Part shown: in pieces, positions 26,201 through 41,200 of the stretch
How the letters are laid out: the number at the start of each line of letters is the position of its first letter
Numbering within the stretch: the stretch's first letter is position 1
NCBI GenBank assembly: GCA_963932145.1
Contig: OZ010577.1
Coordinates: forward strand, 19,406,686-19,470,685
DNA length: 64,000 nucleotides
Direction: 5' to 3'
Source of the DNA: Acanthosepion lycidas
Lineage: Eukaryota > Mollusca > Cephalopoda > Sepiida > Sepiidae
Translations under genes and position numbers: made by a program
Notes under the pieces: model-generated
Seen by the model: the letters and a program-made list of their open reading frames with translations, nothing else
Told to the model about the DNA's origin: nothing
Database searches by the model: none

Positions 26201-29135
26201 TTTAAATTAACAAAAATCAGTATTAAGATTTTTTTTGTGTGTGTGTAGCCCTGATTAACCAAAATCTTACATCGAGTCAGATGCTGAGAAACAAACAAGT
26301 AGAATCCAGATGCTGCAACAAACAAAACAAGTTTATTACATAACATTAATGGGGTTTGCATAAGTTATCAGGTGAGTAATTCCTTAGTGTTTTATACAAC
26401 TTCTGCTTAAGAATAGTTTTTAACAATCCTGGTGCTCTGAGTCCATCCCCTCTCTATATTTCATCATAGAACTGCCAGATACAATCTTTTATACTCAGAT
26501 GATTATGATAATATATAATAATATACAAATGGGCGAGTATATCAACAAGTGCCATATCAACCAGAATGCTACAAATATTTGCCCATAACCTTGAAAACTA
26601 TAAAACACTAACATTCCTCAATCAGGTTATCTGCCTTTATAGAATTACTTCTCAATCCAACATCACACAATTTTTAACTTTTATTTAATTTCAAAAAAGA
26701 AGGCTTTATTGAATAACAATTCTGCATTGTCCAAAAAAACTTTATTACCAAGTGTAATGAATTAAGTTAGAAAACAATGACAATACTTCATAACAAAAAA
26801 GCATATAATTTGCTCAACTGAAATGCCTTTCATTAATACTTCATATAGCACATGAAAGTTTTTCTAGCATTCACTTTATACAATGAGACTGACAAACTAG
26901 TTAAGAAAACAATTTATGGAGTGCTCCACATTTGTGGCCTTGTACCAGACTAAGCTAAATAAATAAATAAATATATGTCCTATATTATAATTTCCTATTC
27001 TTCTTTCACATCCTAAATGTCATAGAAAACAAAACCTTGAAAAGAAACCATTTATGGCAGTGTTTTGGTGCATTATCATCAGATTTTCTTCAAAGCAAGG
27101 TTCTTTACAGAAGGGTATCAACAAGCGGACACAGTAACTGACTCAAAACTCGTTTTTAGAAGATCATTTTTTTAAAAAAATCAATTTTTTGACATTCAAA
27201 TTTACTATACAATTCATTCAAATCTAAGTTTTACTTTATATACAAAATATTTTTTTGCATTAAAAATTTTTTAAAAGCTTTGCAAGTCTATTTTTGGATA
27301 AGCCAGAAACTTAGCACTGTAGATATTCACTCATTTACTTTCTTTTTGTAAACGTAACTTTCTTTTTGTAAACGTAACTTTCCAACTATAAAAACAGTAA
27401 TATATGAAAGTACTTGGCAAGATTTATCCACTCATAAATATAACCAGTTTCTGAACAATATTAAACAAAAAAGAAAAGATTTTTATCAAGAATTTAAATA
27501 CAAGTTGCCTGAGAAAGTTCTCTATTTTAATTTTTAAAAAAATAAAATAAATAACAGTATTTGTAACTAATTCCTGTTCAACAAGAAATTTCATATTTTT
27601 TCATTTTAATAGTTTCAGATTAAAAATTAACATTAAAAAATTCTTTGACATCACAAAAAAAATAAAAAAGAATCATTTCTTTGAAAAGTGTGAGTTTCTC
27701 TTCATATGACATAATCCATGAAAATTATCCAATCATAATTTCAGAATATATTGATGGAAGGAAAATTAATATTCATTTTACTTGAGTTTTTTAAAATCAT
27801 TACGTCCATTTTCATAGTAATGTCTAAGAAGCCAGATGCAGACAAATGTAAAGTCCATAAACTAAGAAGCCATATAATATAACTTATCTGAATTCTGATG
27901 AATAGAGAACACAGAAGAATCAGATTGGACAAAAACAGTGCGGGTTTGTTAAAGACACTGGAACAGGGAATGCCATATTTATATTAAGAATGATATTAGA
28001 AAGAAGAATACAAATGTAGAAGAACATGTACCTGTGTTTTATAGATTATGTAAAAGTGTTTGATCAAGTACATCACAAAGAACTGTTGGAAATGCTATGC
28101 AAACCGTGACATATTTGGGAAGGATCCAGAACCTATACTGGTAGAAAATTGCCTGCATATGGATAGAAAATGAATTCAGTAAATATACAAAAATAGAAAG
28201 GGGCATAAGACAAACATGCGTCTTCTCACTGGACTTATTCAACCTATGCAGTGAAGTGATTCTGAGATAATTACAAGTCCTAAAAGGATTCATTATTGAT
28301 GGCCACAATCACAAGAACTCCTACAGAAGGTACTAAAGTGAGAAGAAAGGCCTAAACATCAATTGCAAGAAGACAGAATGCATCGTTGTTAACAACAAGA
28401 GCCCAACATATAAATTACAAATTGGAGATATCAAAATCAAACAAGTTTAACAATTTAAATATCAGAGAAATGTTTTAACATAGGACGGAAAGTGTGACAC
28501 TGATATCCAAAGGCACATTGGAATAGCAAAAATGCCTTCTAAAAGCTAAGCAAAGAAACAGAATTTCATTGGAAACAAAGAAAAGAGTACTGAACAGTTA
28601 TGTAATATCAGTTCTTCTATATGTCAGCAAACGCTAATCACAAATGAAGAGACTTGAAGCACTGAAGAAATTGAAGGCAAGAAGGATAGAGGAAAACAAC
28701 ACACAACCCTACCTAGTGAGCTTGAGTAAATGGATGGTGGAGCAAGGCTTAGGAGAGGTAATATACAAAATTTATTAAGAGCTACAATGGAGGGGAAATT
28801 GTGAAGAACCATGATTATTAACACACTGAAGAAGAAAAAGATATATGCTAAACAATCCTGAATTTATTAAAGTTTAAATGACCAGCTTAAATTCAAATTA
28901 AAACTATTTAAAACATACATTTGGTATTTGTTTTCACATACAATTATTTGCTTAATATAATGGAATACATAATTGATTTTTTTCTTTAATGTACTAAACA
29001 ATTCTTGGTGCAGTGAAGAAGGGACTCGTAGCTCTGACCTTGAAGTGATAATATTTAATACAATTTGTAGGTCAATTATTATTACAGAGAAAAGTCAAAC
29101 ATAATTCTGAAATGTATGATAATGCACATTTAAAC

Positions 29136-29201
<66 letters not shown>

Positions 29202-32200
29202 GTCTGTTTTAAATCTTTGCAGAGAATTACATTTCAATTTTACAATAAAACAAACCAATCAGAAATGTGGTTTGGATTTTTAATGCATCACTCTAGTAAG
29301 AGAAAGTAAATCAATAATTGAAGATATTGCTAATTCTATTTGCACATCATCATAATTGTCTTTCAGTAAGAGAGTGTGGTTAGCTCAAGTGTGGAATCTA
29401 TAACATGACTGGCAAAAGCTTAAAGCAGGGAAAAAAATGATAAAGCAATTTATTCAAACTTGAAACAATAATGAGTGAAAGAAAAAGAAAAATATTGCAG
29501 GAAGAGACTAAAAATAAACTTTTCATTTGTGGTAAGATTGGGTTAAGAGAGAGAAGTTATTTTAAAGCTGAACAAATCACCTGTGAAATACATCTGTATA
29601 TGGTGGAGTTATAAATAATTTCTATATTGTTAGTAGTTAGGATGATACATCTATTATAACAGTTGTTTCCAAAAAAGGAAATTACTTATTACTAAACCTA
29701 GTGTGTGTGTGTGTGTTGAGGGAGGGAAAGAGAGAGAAATATTTTCATGAAAAACTCAATGTTAAAAAATGTATAAGATTTTCATTTTATTGACATTGAA
29801 TTAAATAAAACTAGCCTTTAGCTGTTTGATTTTTTTTCATGATTAAAATAAAAAGAATTAATTTTCGTTATTTTTAAGAGAAGAATCATCTTACAAAATT
29901 TCATTCCAATGTGCCTCACCAAATTCTAAAAATTAATCTTTCATTTGGAAATATCTTTTTCTAATTAAGGATCATAGTTAAGTCTTTCTTTCCTATCCGA
30001 TTTATGAAACCAATTGTATTAAATATTTGTTGATGATTATGATTCCTGTCAAAAGCTTCTGTTAAAATAGTGAAGACTAACAGACAAGTAAAATCAAATT
30101 TGAAAATTAACATCAATGACAAACACCTTACAAAAATTATTACAGATATAGCATCAGGATGATAAGTAAATCTTTCAAGTCTTGAAAGATTTTATCTACT
30201 GCAATTAAAAGTGATAAGGATCACTGATTTGTTTGAACATTTCCACATATAAAACATTTACAAAGAAAATTCATTCTTTGTTATCATGTAGTTAAGAAAA
30301 AAACCCATCTAAACCAAGCACTTGAATTTTTTTTTTTTTTTTTTTTTAATTTAGAAAATTTAGTTAAAATGCTAAACCCTTAATCAATTCAAAATTTTCA
30401 GGCTTTCTTATAAAAAAAAATTTGTAAGAGGTATGAAAAGCCCTTCTTTTACATATAAACTGATCAGTTTATTACAAAAATAGATTTTTGGTGGAGGTAC
30501 TTCCAAATCAATCTTAATAAGAATGACTTAGACACAGAAGTAAAAAAATTTAAAAAAATTAGAGATAACATTTCAGAGGGTTTCATTCAAAAGGTGGTTA
30601 TTTGTTACTTTTTACTTCATGGAGATTAAATAATAGAAATTTGCAAGTGTCAGTGTCTATTCTAAATCCCAAATATTACAATCTTGTGTAAGCTTTTATG
30701 ACACAGAGACAAAAGTCAACTGATTTATTGTTTACATTTAACAAATAAAATATTCAAGTATGAAACAAATGTTTAATGTGTTTCATTGACTCAGTGAGGT
30801 CAAGTAGCTTAGACTTGATGAGCCAAAGCAATTCTTTAATAATGGCGTATTCAACCTGAAGCAATCAGGTTGATGTAAACTCTGTCTCAAGTTACTTCCT
30901 TAAAGTCAATAACACACTCTCAGGATACAGCAGTCACTTAGAAAGGCCTTTATCATAAAAAGGCAGTATCTACATAATAATGATTTTATTAGATACATAC
31001 AAATAAATATTTGAATTCATACATTTCTAGAAATTTTTTTCTCTTACATGAAATTTCTATTTTAGATATATGATCAAAACTTTATCACTGCAATCAGGTT
31101 AGTTATATAGTTAGAGTGATAAGAATAATTCTAGGAATTTTGGTCAAGATTACCAATATATAAAAAGATCATGATTAGAAAAAATATGGCTTTTATTTGG
31201 GCATGAAAATAAAATGGTTTTGTTAAGTATAATACCATAATACCTGCAATGAGGTAGACAGTTCTTTAACTAGATGGTGAAATCAAATATATACATATTA
31301 TTTATTAGATCTATATGGGAAGAGTGCCTATATCAGAGATTGAGCATTTACAGATATAGACAATGTAGACAGAGGAATGAACATTCCATGATAACTATCA
31401 TTTAATCACCTCAATGCAATCTTTAGAACAAAGATTTCATTAAGGTATGTAACTGACAGTCACGATGATGTGTTGATTCCTATGCTCACACTTCACACCA
31501 ACACTTACAAAAAAAGAGAAAAAATCATTAAACTGGTTTCTTAAATATATTTTTAAATTTTTAATCTTTATTAAAGAATTCATTTTCTATTTTTGCCTAA
31601 ATTATAATCTTTTTATTATTCTCTATGGATCTCTTAGCTATCCATATTTACAATTATTAAAACCCTTGAAGCCAGGAGGCAGTAGGAACCTTTCACTAAC
31701 TGAAAGCCAATTTAACATTTTTCTGGAAGCCACAGGTCAAGAGGCATGCATAAATCAAATCAGAAAGTTAATAGCTTATTTCCAAATGAAAGCTTATCAG
31801 AGGACCTTCTTTACCCATGATAAACATTAGCTAAGTAGCCATAGAGAATCAAATCAAAAATCCAAAGACATTTAAGAAAAATATTTGATAGTTTCTTAGA
31901 AAAAAAAAAAAGAAAACTTTCTAAAGTTTCTTCAATTTCTCATCAGTTATTACAACTACATTAAAATCTTTTGGTAAGAAACAGAATTTAATGGTTAAGA
32001 TTCGGTTAACTGAAATAACTTGTATGAAATAGATTCCTCTTTATCTAGTTTGCTTTGCTTTGTTCAAATAGAACATTCATTTCTTTTCGATAAAAAAAGA
32101 AGTTCTAAAGTGAGATCAAGTAAAATGGTCCTAAAGTTTAAAAGTATAATCCCAAACTGGACTATGACTGTGCCTGAATTTATGACTGCTGATGCTTCAT

Positions 32201-35200
32201 TTAACATGTGAATTAAATTTAAAGCTGAATTTGTGTCTATTTACACAAATATGTCTATGAAAAAAATTGGTAAAATCCAATTGGAACAGACATTTAAAAA
32301 TAAGAAAAAATGGCAAAACATCAAATTGGAATATAATCAATATTTATTTCTAATTTAAGAACCACACCTTCTTTCCCTTTTTTATAAGAGAGACACAGAA
32401 TTAGAATATTTATACATCCTAGCAGTAGTTTCCTAAAATTTATGAAGTTTCTGTTCCTTGAGAAAAGCATTATTGGACAGGTACTTCATGAGGTACTTTT
32501 TGGTTAGCAACTTTTCTTGGTTCAAAAATGAAGAATCAATGTTTTACCATTATGTCAACATCATTCAATAGTTTCAGTGTGAACACCTTCATCTGTCACA
32601 AACTCATTAGAAAAGTTGGTGTGGTAAATGAAACCTTCATTGGATAGAATGCAATATGCTTTCTACCAATCATTGTAAATAATTATCCCTGACTTTATTA
32701 TGGAGATGAGCATGCCTACATCATGTCTGGCTAGAGAGAGAAGCTTTTTAGAATCACTTTCATTGTGATCTATCCCAACAACTTGGCATACTCTGGCCAG
32801 CCAAACTTACTCTTTGTTAATTTATCTATGAAGCTTTAGATGAAGGTGAAGCTCGGGTTGTTGCTTTAGAGATCTCAAAAGCATTTGACAAAGGTTTAGC
32901 ATACCTGCTGGTCTTCACAAGTTAAAAGGTTATTGTATTTAAAATTTTGAACAGATTCCATTTTTCTTATCAAATCCTAAAATAAATGTTGTGTTGAATG
33001 GCCATTCTTCTAAATCCTTTTAAATTAATGCAGGTCTCCAGGGTGGGGGACTGTATCCTTTGACCTACATTGTTTCTAATTTCATCAATGACCTTTGTGG
33101 TGTCATCAGTTCTCAACTTGATATCTGAGCCAAGGACAACTGTTTACCCATTTTAATGGTAATTCTGATCAGTTCGATAATGTCAAATTGGCAGTTGACC
33201 TAAAAAAATGATCTACAATCTGTTAATTTGAGCAAGAAATGGCTTGTTAATTTTAACACCTTCAAAACAAAGCTGTTCTCTTAATTGTTTGATAATTGCT
33301 TTTTTTGCATTCCATCAGCATGGTTGATGCTAACCTCCAGGAGAGGTATCTCCTTGCAACTTTTTGGGCTAATATTTTCTGTTGACATGAAGTGTAAAGT
33401 TTATATTAAATGAATTGCTAGGTAAGTTGGTTCACAGTGTTGTACTAGACAATTTTTATTACCAGAATCTATTTTACACATTTAAAAATCTGCCATTCAT
33501 TCATGCACTGATTTGTTTGTTTGTTTGTTTAAAACTTAACGACCCATCGATCAGCAAGAGATCATTTAAGGTCAAACAGTTGTTTTTTTTTCTTTTTCTT
33601 TAAATAAGGTTGAAATGCTTTCAAAAGGCTTTCACTTTCCTTTCAATGTTGTCTTGCTTTTTGTTTTTAAAAATTCACTGTTTTCAGAGGTGCGTTGTTC
33701 TTTGAAAATTTCTCACCTGGCAAGTATCAAAAGATTTCCCCTTTCATCATCAGACACCAAATTGGAATTATATTTTATTATATAGTCCAACTTTCCTAAG
33801 AAATGTCAAGATCAAATTGGGGTTTGATTTTTCGAAAAGTTCTTTCAAGTTGTTCACGTCATAAATAAAACCACCACTTCTTTGCGTGATTTTCTGTGTT
33901 CAGTTAGTTGTTTCTTTAGGGAGGATTTGATTTAAAATAATTTGTTGTTTTGACAGTTGTTCCAAGCGTCTTGCCATTTCTTCAAAATAAAGTCATTCAT
34001 TAGGAGTTTATAGTCAGTGTATAGAACCTTTATGTTACTTGTGTTAAGTTTTAGAGAGTTTTTTTGCAGCCACATCAGTTTTTTCATTTCCATGAAAACC
34101 AGAGTGGCTGGGAATCCAACAGAAAATGATGGTTTTATTTTGTGAGATCACATGTATTCTATGTAGGAGTTTGATGAGCAATGGATTGTTTAATTTTTGT
34201 TTTTTTAATGATTCGAGTACTGATAATGAGTCTGCAAAAATAATGAATTTATTTGAGTTAAGTTTAGTGATGAGGTCTAGAGCTAAATCAATGGCTGTAA
34301 TTTCAGCACTAAAAATTGAGGAGTTGTTAGGTAATCTTTTCTGTAGAACAGTACTTTTAAAGATAGCCGCACATCCTACTTTGTTTTTGACTTTGGAGCC
34401 ATCGGTATATATGTGGGCCCAATTTGGGTATTGTTCCAGAATATCATTTAGTTTTTCTATATAGTATAAAGGGTGTGTGTCAGATTTAGTGTGGGCAGCC
34501 AGTCTTAAAATGACTTTTGGTCGTTCCAATAGCCAAGGTGGATGTTTGGGTAGCTTGAATTCATGTATACTATTTTTGTCTATCAAACTGTCTGTAAGTG
34601 GTTTTATCATTTTTTCCATGTAAAGACCAAAAGGTTTGATAACATTTCTTTTTTGTCAAACAGATGTTTATAGTTTGGGTTGAATGTGCATTAATAGGCC
34701 GAATTTGATGGATTGGATTTGAGTTTTAAGTAATATTGTATAGCTAATTTCTCATGTCTCGGTTTTAGAGGAGCCTCATGACCTTCAACATATAGGCTTT
34801 CTCTGGGAGATGTTTTAAAGGCACCAAGAGCAAGTCTTAGACCTGTGTGGTGGATGGGGTCAAGAATTTTTAGGTAGGATTTCCTGGCCATACCATATAT
34901 GAAACTTGCATAATCCAATTTGGATCTTATTAGTGTTCTTATTAGTGTTCTGTATATTTTTAGGAGTGATATGCGATCTGCTCCCCATTCTGTGTTAGCT
35001 ATAACCTGCAAAAGTTGTAGTGTTTTGAAACATTTTTGTTTTAAGTATTTCAGATGGGGAATGAATGAGTTTTTTATCAAATATTATTCCCAGAAATTTG
35101 TGTTGTTCGGTCATTTCTATTTCGGTTTCTTCTAATTTAAGTGTTGGGTCGTTGTGCATTTTTCTTTGATTACAAAAATGCATACACTTTGTTTTGGTTT

Positions 35201-38200
35201 GTGAGAGTTTGAAACCATTTTCAATGGTCAATTGATTTATTTTATTTATGCATATCTGCAGATGACGTTCTGAGGTATGCATATTTTTTGATCTATGGCA
35301 AATTAAAAGATCATCTACATATAAGGAACCATTAACTTCGTTGTTCAAACAGGTTACAATGTTGTTAATTTTTATGTTAAAGAGAGTGACGGACAAGATG
35401 CATCCTTGTGGGACTCCTTCTTGAATTTTTGAGTCTGAGAGAGTTGATCCTATTCTTACTTTGAAGCTTCTGTCAGATAAAAAGTCTTTTATCAACAAGG
35501 GTAATCTGCCTTTTAGGCCAAGGTTGTATAAATCTTTCATTATTCCCTGTCTCCATGTAGTTACGTAGGCCTTTTCTAAGTCAAAGAAAATGGCTATTAC
35601 ATGTTCTTTATTGATGAAAGCCTCTCTGATAAAGGTTTCTAAGCGGACTATGTTATCTGTTGTTCCTCTTTTATTTCGAAAGCCACTCTGTAAGTTGGTA
35701 ATTAAATTATTGGTTTCCAGATACCAATTTAGTCTTCTATTTATTATTCTTTCAAATGTTTTGCATAAGCAGCTTGTTAATGTTATGGGTCTAAAGTTTT
35801 TTGGATCTGATTTGTCTTTCTGGTTTTGGTATGGGAATCACAATAGCCTGTTTCCAGCTATTAGGTAGTTTTCTCTTGAACCATATTTCATTAAAGATGT
35901 TTAACAAAAATTTAATGGATTTGGGGCGAAGTTGTTTTAAAAATTCGTAATGAATTTCATCAAGACCAGTAGCTGTATTATGTGATTCACTTATAGCATT
36001 TATAAGTTCGTCCTTCGTAAAAGAAAGATTGTATTCTTCTTTGTTATTTGAATTAAAATTTAGTTTATTCTTCTTTTTTTCTGTATCCTGCTTAATTTTT
36101 TGGAAGTGTTTTCTGTAGTTTTTGTTAGAGGAATTATTTTCGAAAGTTTCCGCAAGTATGTTTGTTATATCTTTTGTTTCTGTTATTTTTTTTGTTATTT
36201 AACGTGAGATGGTTAAGAGAAGAAGAAAAATTCTTTCCAGAGATTTTCCTTACCATGTTCCAAACTTTTTTGGGTTTTGTATTATAGTTTATTTTGTTTA
36301 CATAATCTTTCCAGGATTTCCTTTTGGCTTCCTTGATAACTCTACGTGCTACTGCTCTTTTTTGTTTGAAAAGATTTAAATTATGAGTTGTAGGTTGAGA
36401 GTTAAATTTCTGTAGTGCTGCTTTTTGTAGTCTTATTGCCTTTTTACATTCATCATTGAACCATGGTCTTTGTTAGATCCATTGCTTTTTGGTATGCATG
36501 CTCTCACAATGTCTATTAAAGTTTCTGTGAAGTATTCGATGGATTTGCTGGAGACTTCTTTGTCTGAAAGTTTTTGTTGGCATTTTTTTTTATATTCTCT
36601 CCAATCTGCTTTATTTAGCTTCCATCGATGAAGATAGTTTTCAATTTCTTTTGAATATGTCAACGTAATTGGGAAATGGTCACTACCCCATGAATCATCT
36701 AGAACATTCCAATCGAAGTCCATAAGTGTAGACAAGTCACAAAGTGATACGTCAAGCACTGAATAAGTGCCTGATGCAGGGTGTAGGTATGTGTTAGATT
36801 TCTTATTTAGTAGGCATAAGTCATTGTTGTTAATGATGTTTTCAAGATTTTTGCCTTTTTTATCAGAGTATTTAGATCCCCATATAACGTTGTGACTATT
36901 AAAGTCACCTAGTAATAAATATGGTCTTGGTAGTTGATCTATTAGGTTGTTTAGATCAGTTTTGTTTATGGGATCGTGTGGTGGGATATAAATCGAGCAG
37001 ATGTTGATGATTCTATGTAGAGTGGCCTTTGTAGCAACAACTTGGATATGGGTCTTCAACTGTATTTTACTTTGAGGGATATCGTTTCTAATTAGTATCG
37101 ATATGCCCCCTGATGCCCTTTGATTGGGGTTATGAATGTAATTATATTGTGTATAGTTTTTTATTTTAATTTTATCATCAGTTTTTAGGAAGGTTCCCTG
37201 TAAGCAAATGATGGTGGGGAGATGATTCGTTATAAGCAGAAGTAACTCATTTATATTTGGCTTTAAGCCACGACAGTTCCATTGTATCATTTTTTGAGTC
37301 ATTCTGTCTTATTTGTATTTTGTTTTTTTGTTGTGTTTTTAACCCTTGGCTTTCTTTCGGTTCTGTTTGTTTAGTTAGAGATGTTGCTTTTGTTTTTCCC
37401 TTTGATTCATTTGCTCTTTGTTTAGATGAAGACCGTTCCCTTGTTTGAGATGGGCTGATTGTTTTTTGCTTGTTTTTGTCGGGACTTTTTAAGCTTCTCT
37501 GTCTTGAATGTCTTTCTTGGCTATCGGTTTCCATCAGTTCAAAATTATTTTCATTTTCAATTAAAACAATTTCTGTTTTCTTTTTGCTGTGTTAATTTTT
37601 TAACGGAGATTTCATTTTTGGAGGTGAGTTATTAAATTTGTTTGAGGTGTTTGGGAGATTTGGCATTTGCTGTTGCTTGTATTGTAATTTTCTTGTAACC
37701 TCTTTGGTTTCGACGATCTGGTATTGGGGATTTTTCTTTAGATCTGATTCGGTATCAGTTCTAGTTGTTAAACAGTTTAAATTTTTCTTCAATATCTCCT
37801 GAAGTGATCTTAATTCTTCTACTAGATCGGACAGATTATTTTGTGATGTTTCTTGTTTTTTAATCGAATTGTCTGTTCTTCTGACTATATTTGCATATGT
37901 TGATACGTTCAGAGAACTCTCGACTATTCTTTTTGTCTCCGGGTATGATATATTTTTTATATGTTTAATCGAGGATATTTTTTTTTTCTTTATTCCAGAC
38001 TTCACATTCTTTTGAGTCTGCTGCATGATTTTGTTTGCAGTTGGCACATTTAACTGGGAATTTACAGTCAATGTGATCCCCGATTTCTCCACAAACTTTA
38101 CATGTTGATGGTCTGGTGCATCTATCCTTATGGTGCCCGAACTTTTGGCAGTTGTGGCATCTCAGTGGATTTGGTATATATATTTCCACTTTTTCTATTA

Positions 38201-41200
38201 TATATCCAATTTTTATTTCTGCTGGAGGTTTTGGAGTATTAAAAATTAGGATATATGTGTTTGTAGAAATTATTTGGTTGTTTTTTTTTTAATTGATATT
38301 CTTTGAGCATCTATGACTCCTTGTTTTCTTAAGTTATTTTTTATTTCGTCCAGAGTACAGAGTGAGAGGTCTGGGCTTCTTACCACACCCTTTGAGGAGT
38401 TCAAGGAAGTGTGGGGGTAGGCCTTTATTTTAAGCTTGGCAAAATTGTTTTGATTCAGTAACGTATTTGCCGAAGTTTTATTTGAAACTTCTACCAAAAT
38501 GGTTTTGTTCCTTAGTTTTTTTTTATTGAAGACGTTTTTATTAGGGATTTCATTGTTTTTTCCACAATGAATGGAGACAGTTTGGTAATAGGTGCATCCT
38601 CTATTGATTCCAAGACAATAAATCTAGGAAATTGTTTTTGGTCAATATCATTGTCAGACTCGGTTTCGGAGTATAGGCTCTCCAAACTGTCTTTTATATG
38701 GGGCCTTTTATTTTTATTTATAGCCATTGGTTTTTTTGGTTTTTTTTTAATTTCACCTTCCTTGCTCCCCACCCTCCTCGGAGCCCATCAGTGGGAGATG
38801 TTAGGGGGGAAACCCATTTGCCCTATTATCCCAGGGATACAAGGAAAGGTATACTCACACTAGTAAGTGGCTGCTAGCATTTCGGGTTTAACTTTGTTTT
38901 CATGACCCGTTTTTTACGAAAATGTCCGTTAAAAACCCTATCTGTAACGGTTTTTTCTTACTAGTAGACTGACCCTTGCCACCGCCTTCTAATACTTACT
39001 TATAATCTATCTCTTGTTTATGGTAAAAGACCAGACCGGTTTTGTATAACATAATTGTTTTAGATAGATGGGTTTTAATCCGGGTAAGTATTAGTGCTTG
39101 ACGTGACTAGCCGATTGATCGGATCAGGCCTCTCCGACCACCCGTCTAGCCTAGGGCCAAAGTCATGTGTTGCATTACCATGTCCTTTTTGCACCTGGGC
39201 CATGGCTTGCTCAATCACCAGGATTCTGTCCCCAGACGACATGGGTCGCCACCCACAGCCAACAGGTGGCCCCATTGAGGGACTTTTACCCTCTGCAGAG
39301 GTGCAGTTTACGTATTCTGAAGCCCCACCAACAGGGCAACATTCATGCACTGAATATGTCACATCTGGCCTGGTGTTTCTGCTATGTATTTAGAGATTCT
39401 TAATAAAATACAAAGAAGTATCTGCAATGTTATTGGTCCTAACCTGGCGTCTCAGCTTCAGTCACTTTCCCAGTTTACTGACATCATTTTACCGTTGAAA
39501 TGTCTAGACGTAACTGTAAGTTTTATGCTAGCAGTTTCTTCTCTTATATGTCTTGCTTGTGAAACTCTTCTGACCTCTTGCTTCCTAGTCAACTTTGATG
39601 TTCAAAAATTTAAATGCAGCATCAATAGCTATCTTCTGAATTTCTATCCTTTTATTATTCTTTCTCCTTAATGTTTTTTTTTTTCTTATAGTCTCTCACA
39701 CTCAGTAACCCTTGCATCTTAGTGACTTTAGAGCCTTGCTTTGGATGAAATTATTTTTTAAAAATGCCCAGTATTAAACTACCTAGAATGCTCTGCAATA
39801 GCAAAATGCATGCACAGTCCAGCCAGATTATAGATTTTTTTGATTGAACTGAATAATCTTTTTTTTTTTTTTCTTTTTTTTTTTTACTATAATGAAATTG
39901 AAAATTAGTTTTGCTTTGTGTTGCTATTTTTGTGTCCATTTGTTTATGATGAAAGTGTTTTCTCACATTCAGAATGTTTATTCTATATGTTGCATTGTTT
40001 TTGATAGTCAAAAGGAATTTTCATATTACACCAATATATACTTTGTAATACTGTCCACTAGCTTAATGTAACATTTGTTTCATTTGATTCCATTTCTTTT
40101 CCTATACTGAATGCAGAAATCAGGTAGAGAAAGTCAATCCATTCAATTATGTTCTGAGGAGATGATGTCACTGAACATCAGAACATTAATAAATGTTGGC
40201 TAATTAATGACATAATTTGTGAGGTGAGTTACCTTAAGGCTTCATGTATAAATGAAATGCAATGTGTATCTATGTATATTGAAGCGACAAGTGTTGCAAA
40301 GTAGTCAACTGTAGCAGGCAGGCCATATAACAAGTATAAAAGACTATTGTCTTTCAAAAGACCCTCCCTGTTAGGAAAACTAATCTCTGGCTGATGGAGA
40401 TTAAGGCATCACTAAAAAGAAACAAGAACTCCTTGGAAAAGACCTTCATCACCTGTAGATATGTTCACTATCAGTGAGAAAGAGAAATAGCTGATGGGGT
40501 AGTATAGAGACAAAGAAATTATCAGGCAGCCTCCTTCCCAAAAATCAAGGCTGAAGCCTCTAACCAGACACTCAGTTGTGGAAATGTATACCTCTCCTGT
40601 ACAGGCATCAATAACTACCTGAGTACTTGTAACAGGCAGTGTGATCATAAGGAAAAACAAGACCAAACATTTGGAGAGACAAACAAAACAAAGATTTATA
40701 AGAGAAAGTATGCAAAAAAAGAAAAAAAGAAAAAAAGAAAAAAAAAAGAAAGAAATTGCCAAGAAGAATCTTAAAAAGTTATCTTGTGTTTCATTCTCAA
40801 CACTAAAAATAATTACAAGAATGATATCCTCAATGCCAACCTGTTTTTTGCTGGTTTCAATCTGCAGCTTATTTGCATAATACTTACTGCTTCTGTTTCC
40901 TTATATTTGAAGTAGGTTTCAAATTAGCATCTGGTATTATGTAATATGAAAACTGATCCTTTGTTGTTGTTTCATCTTCTCATCCTGACACCAATCTTCA
41001 ATCTACTCCCCTCCTACTTTTGGACTCTAACAGTCATAATGTTAAAAACTCTTTCTTACCATGTTGAAGGGAAAAGAACTTAATTTGGTGAACAACTTGA
41101 AATTATGTTGCTCAACTTGTCTGAAAAAGCCTTTTCTTGAAGATTATAGATATAATTTAAAAAAATAAAAAATTACCCACAAATTACATTTAATGCCCTC

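Larger units (their letters stand above)
33512..39339 (-). mobile_element. I-type LINE (non-LTR retrotransposon), near full length, 5.8 kb
   Basis: A minus-strand element with a 5' leader (38773-39339), ORF1 with CCHC knuckles (37592-38772), and ORF2 with an APE-type endonuclease (36433-37302), RT (about 34691-36430) and RNase H (34044-34619). A C-terminal tail continues to about 33700, and the 3' end is an (AAAC)n tail. It is flanked by a 14-bp duplication, CATTCATGCACTGA, at 33498-33511 and 39340-39353. RT followed by RNase H, with a CCHC ORF1, places it in the I group (I/Nimb/Ingi-like); the exact clade needs a tree. It carries frameshifts and is not active as it stands. It sits in the same orientation as ZRANB1 within its largest intron and interrupts an older Jockey-like LINE. 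Confidence 0.93.

Noticed and set aside
39075-39393. Open frames of 95-99 residues on both strands and the idea of an independent SINE at 39060-39400
   Set aside because: The sequence is the 5' leader of the I-type LINE, plus the flanking Jockey-like relic. The same leader precedes ORF1 in the second copy.
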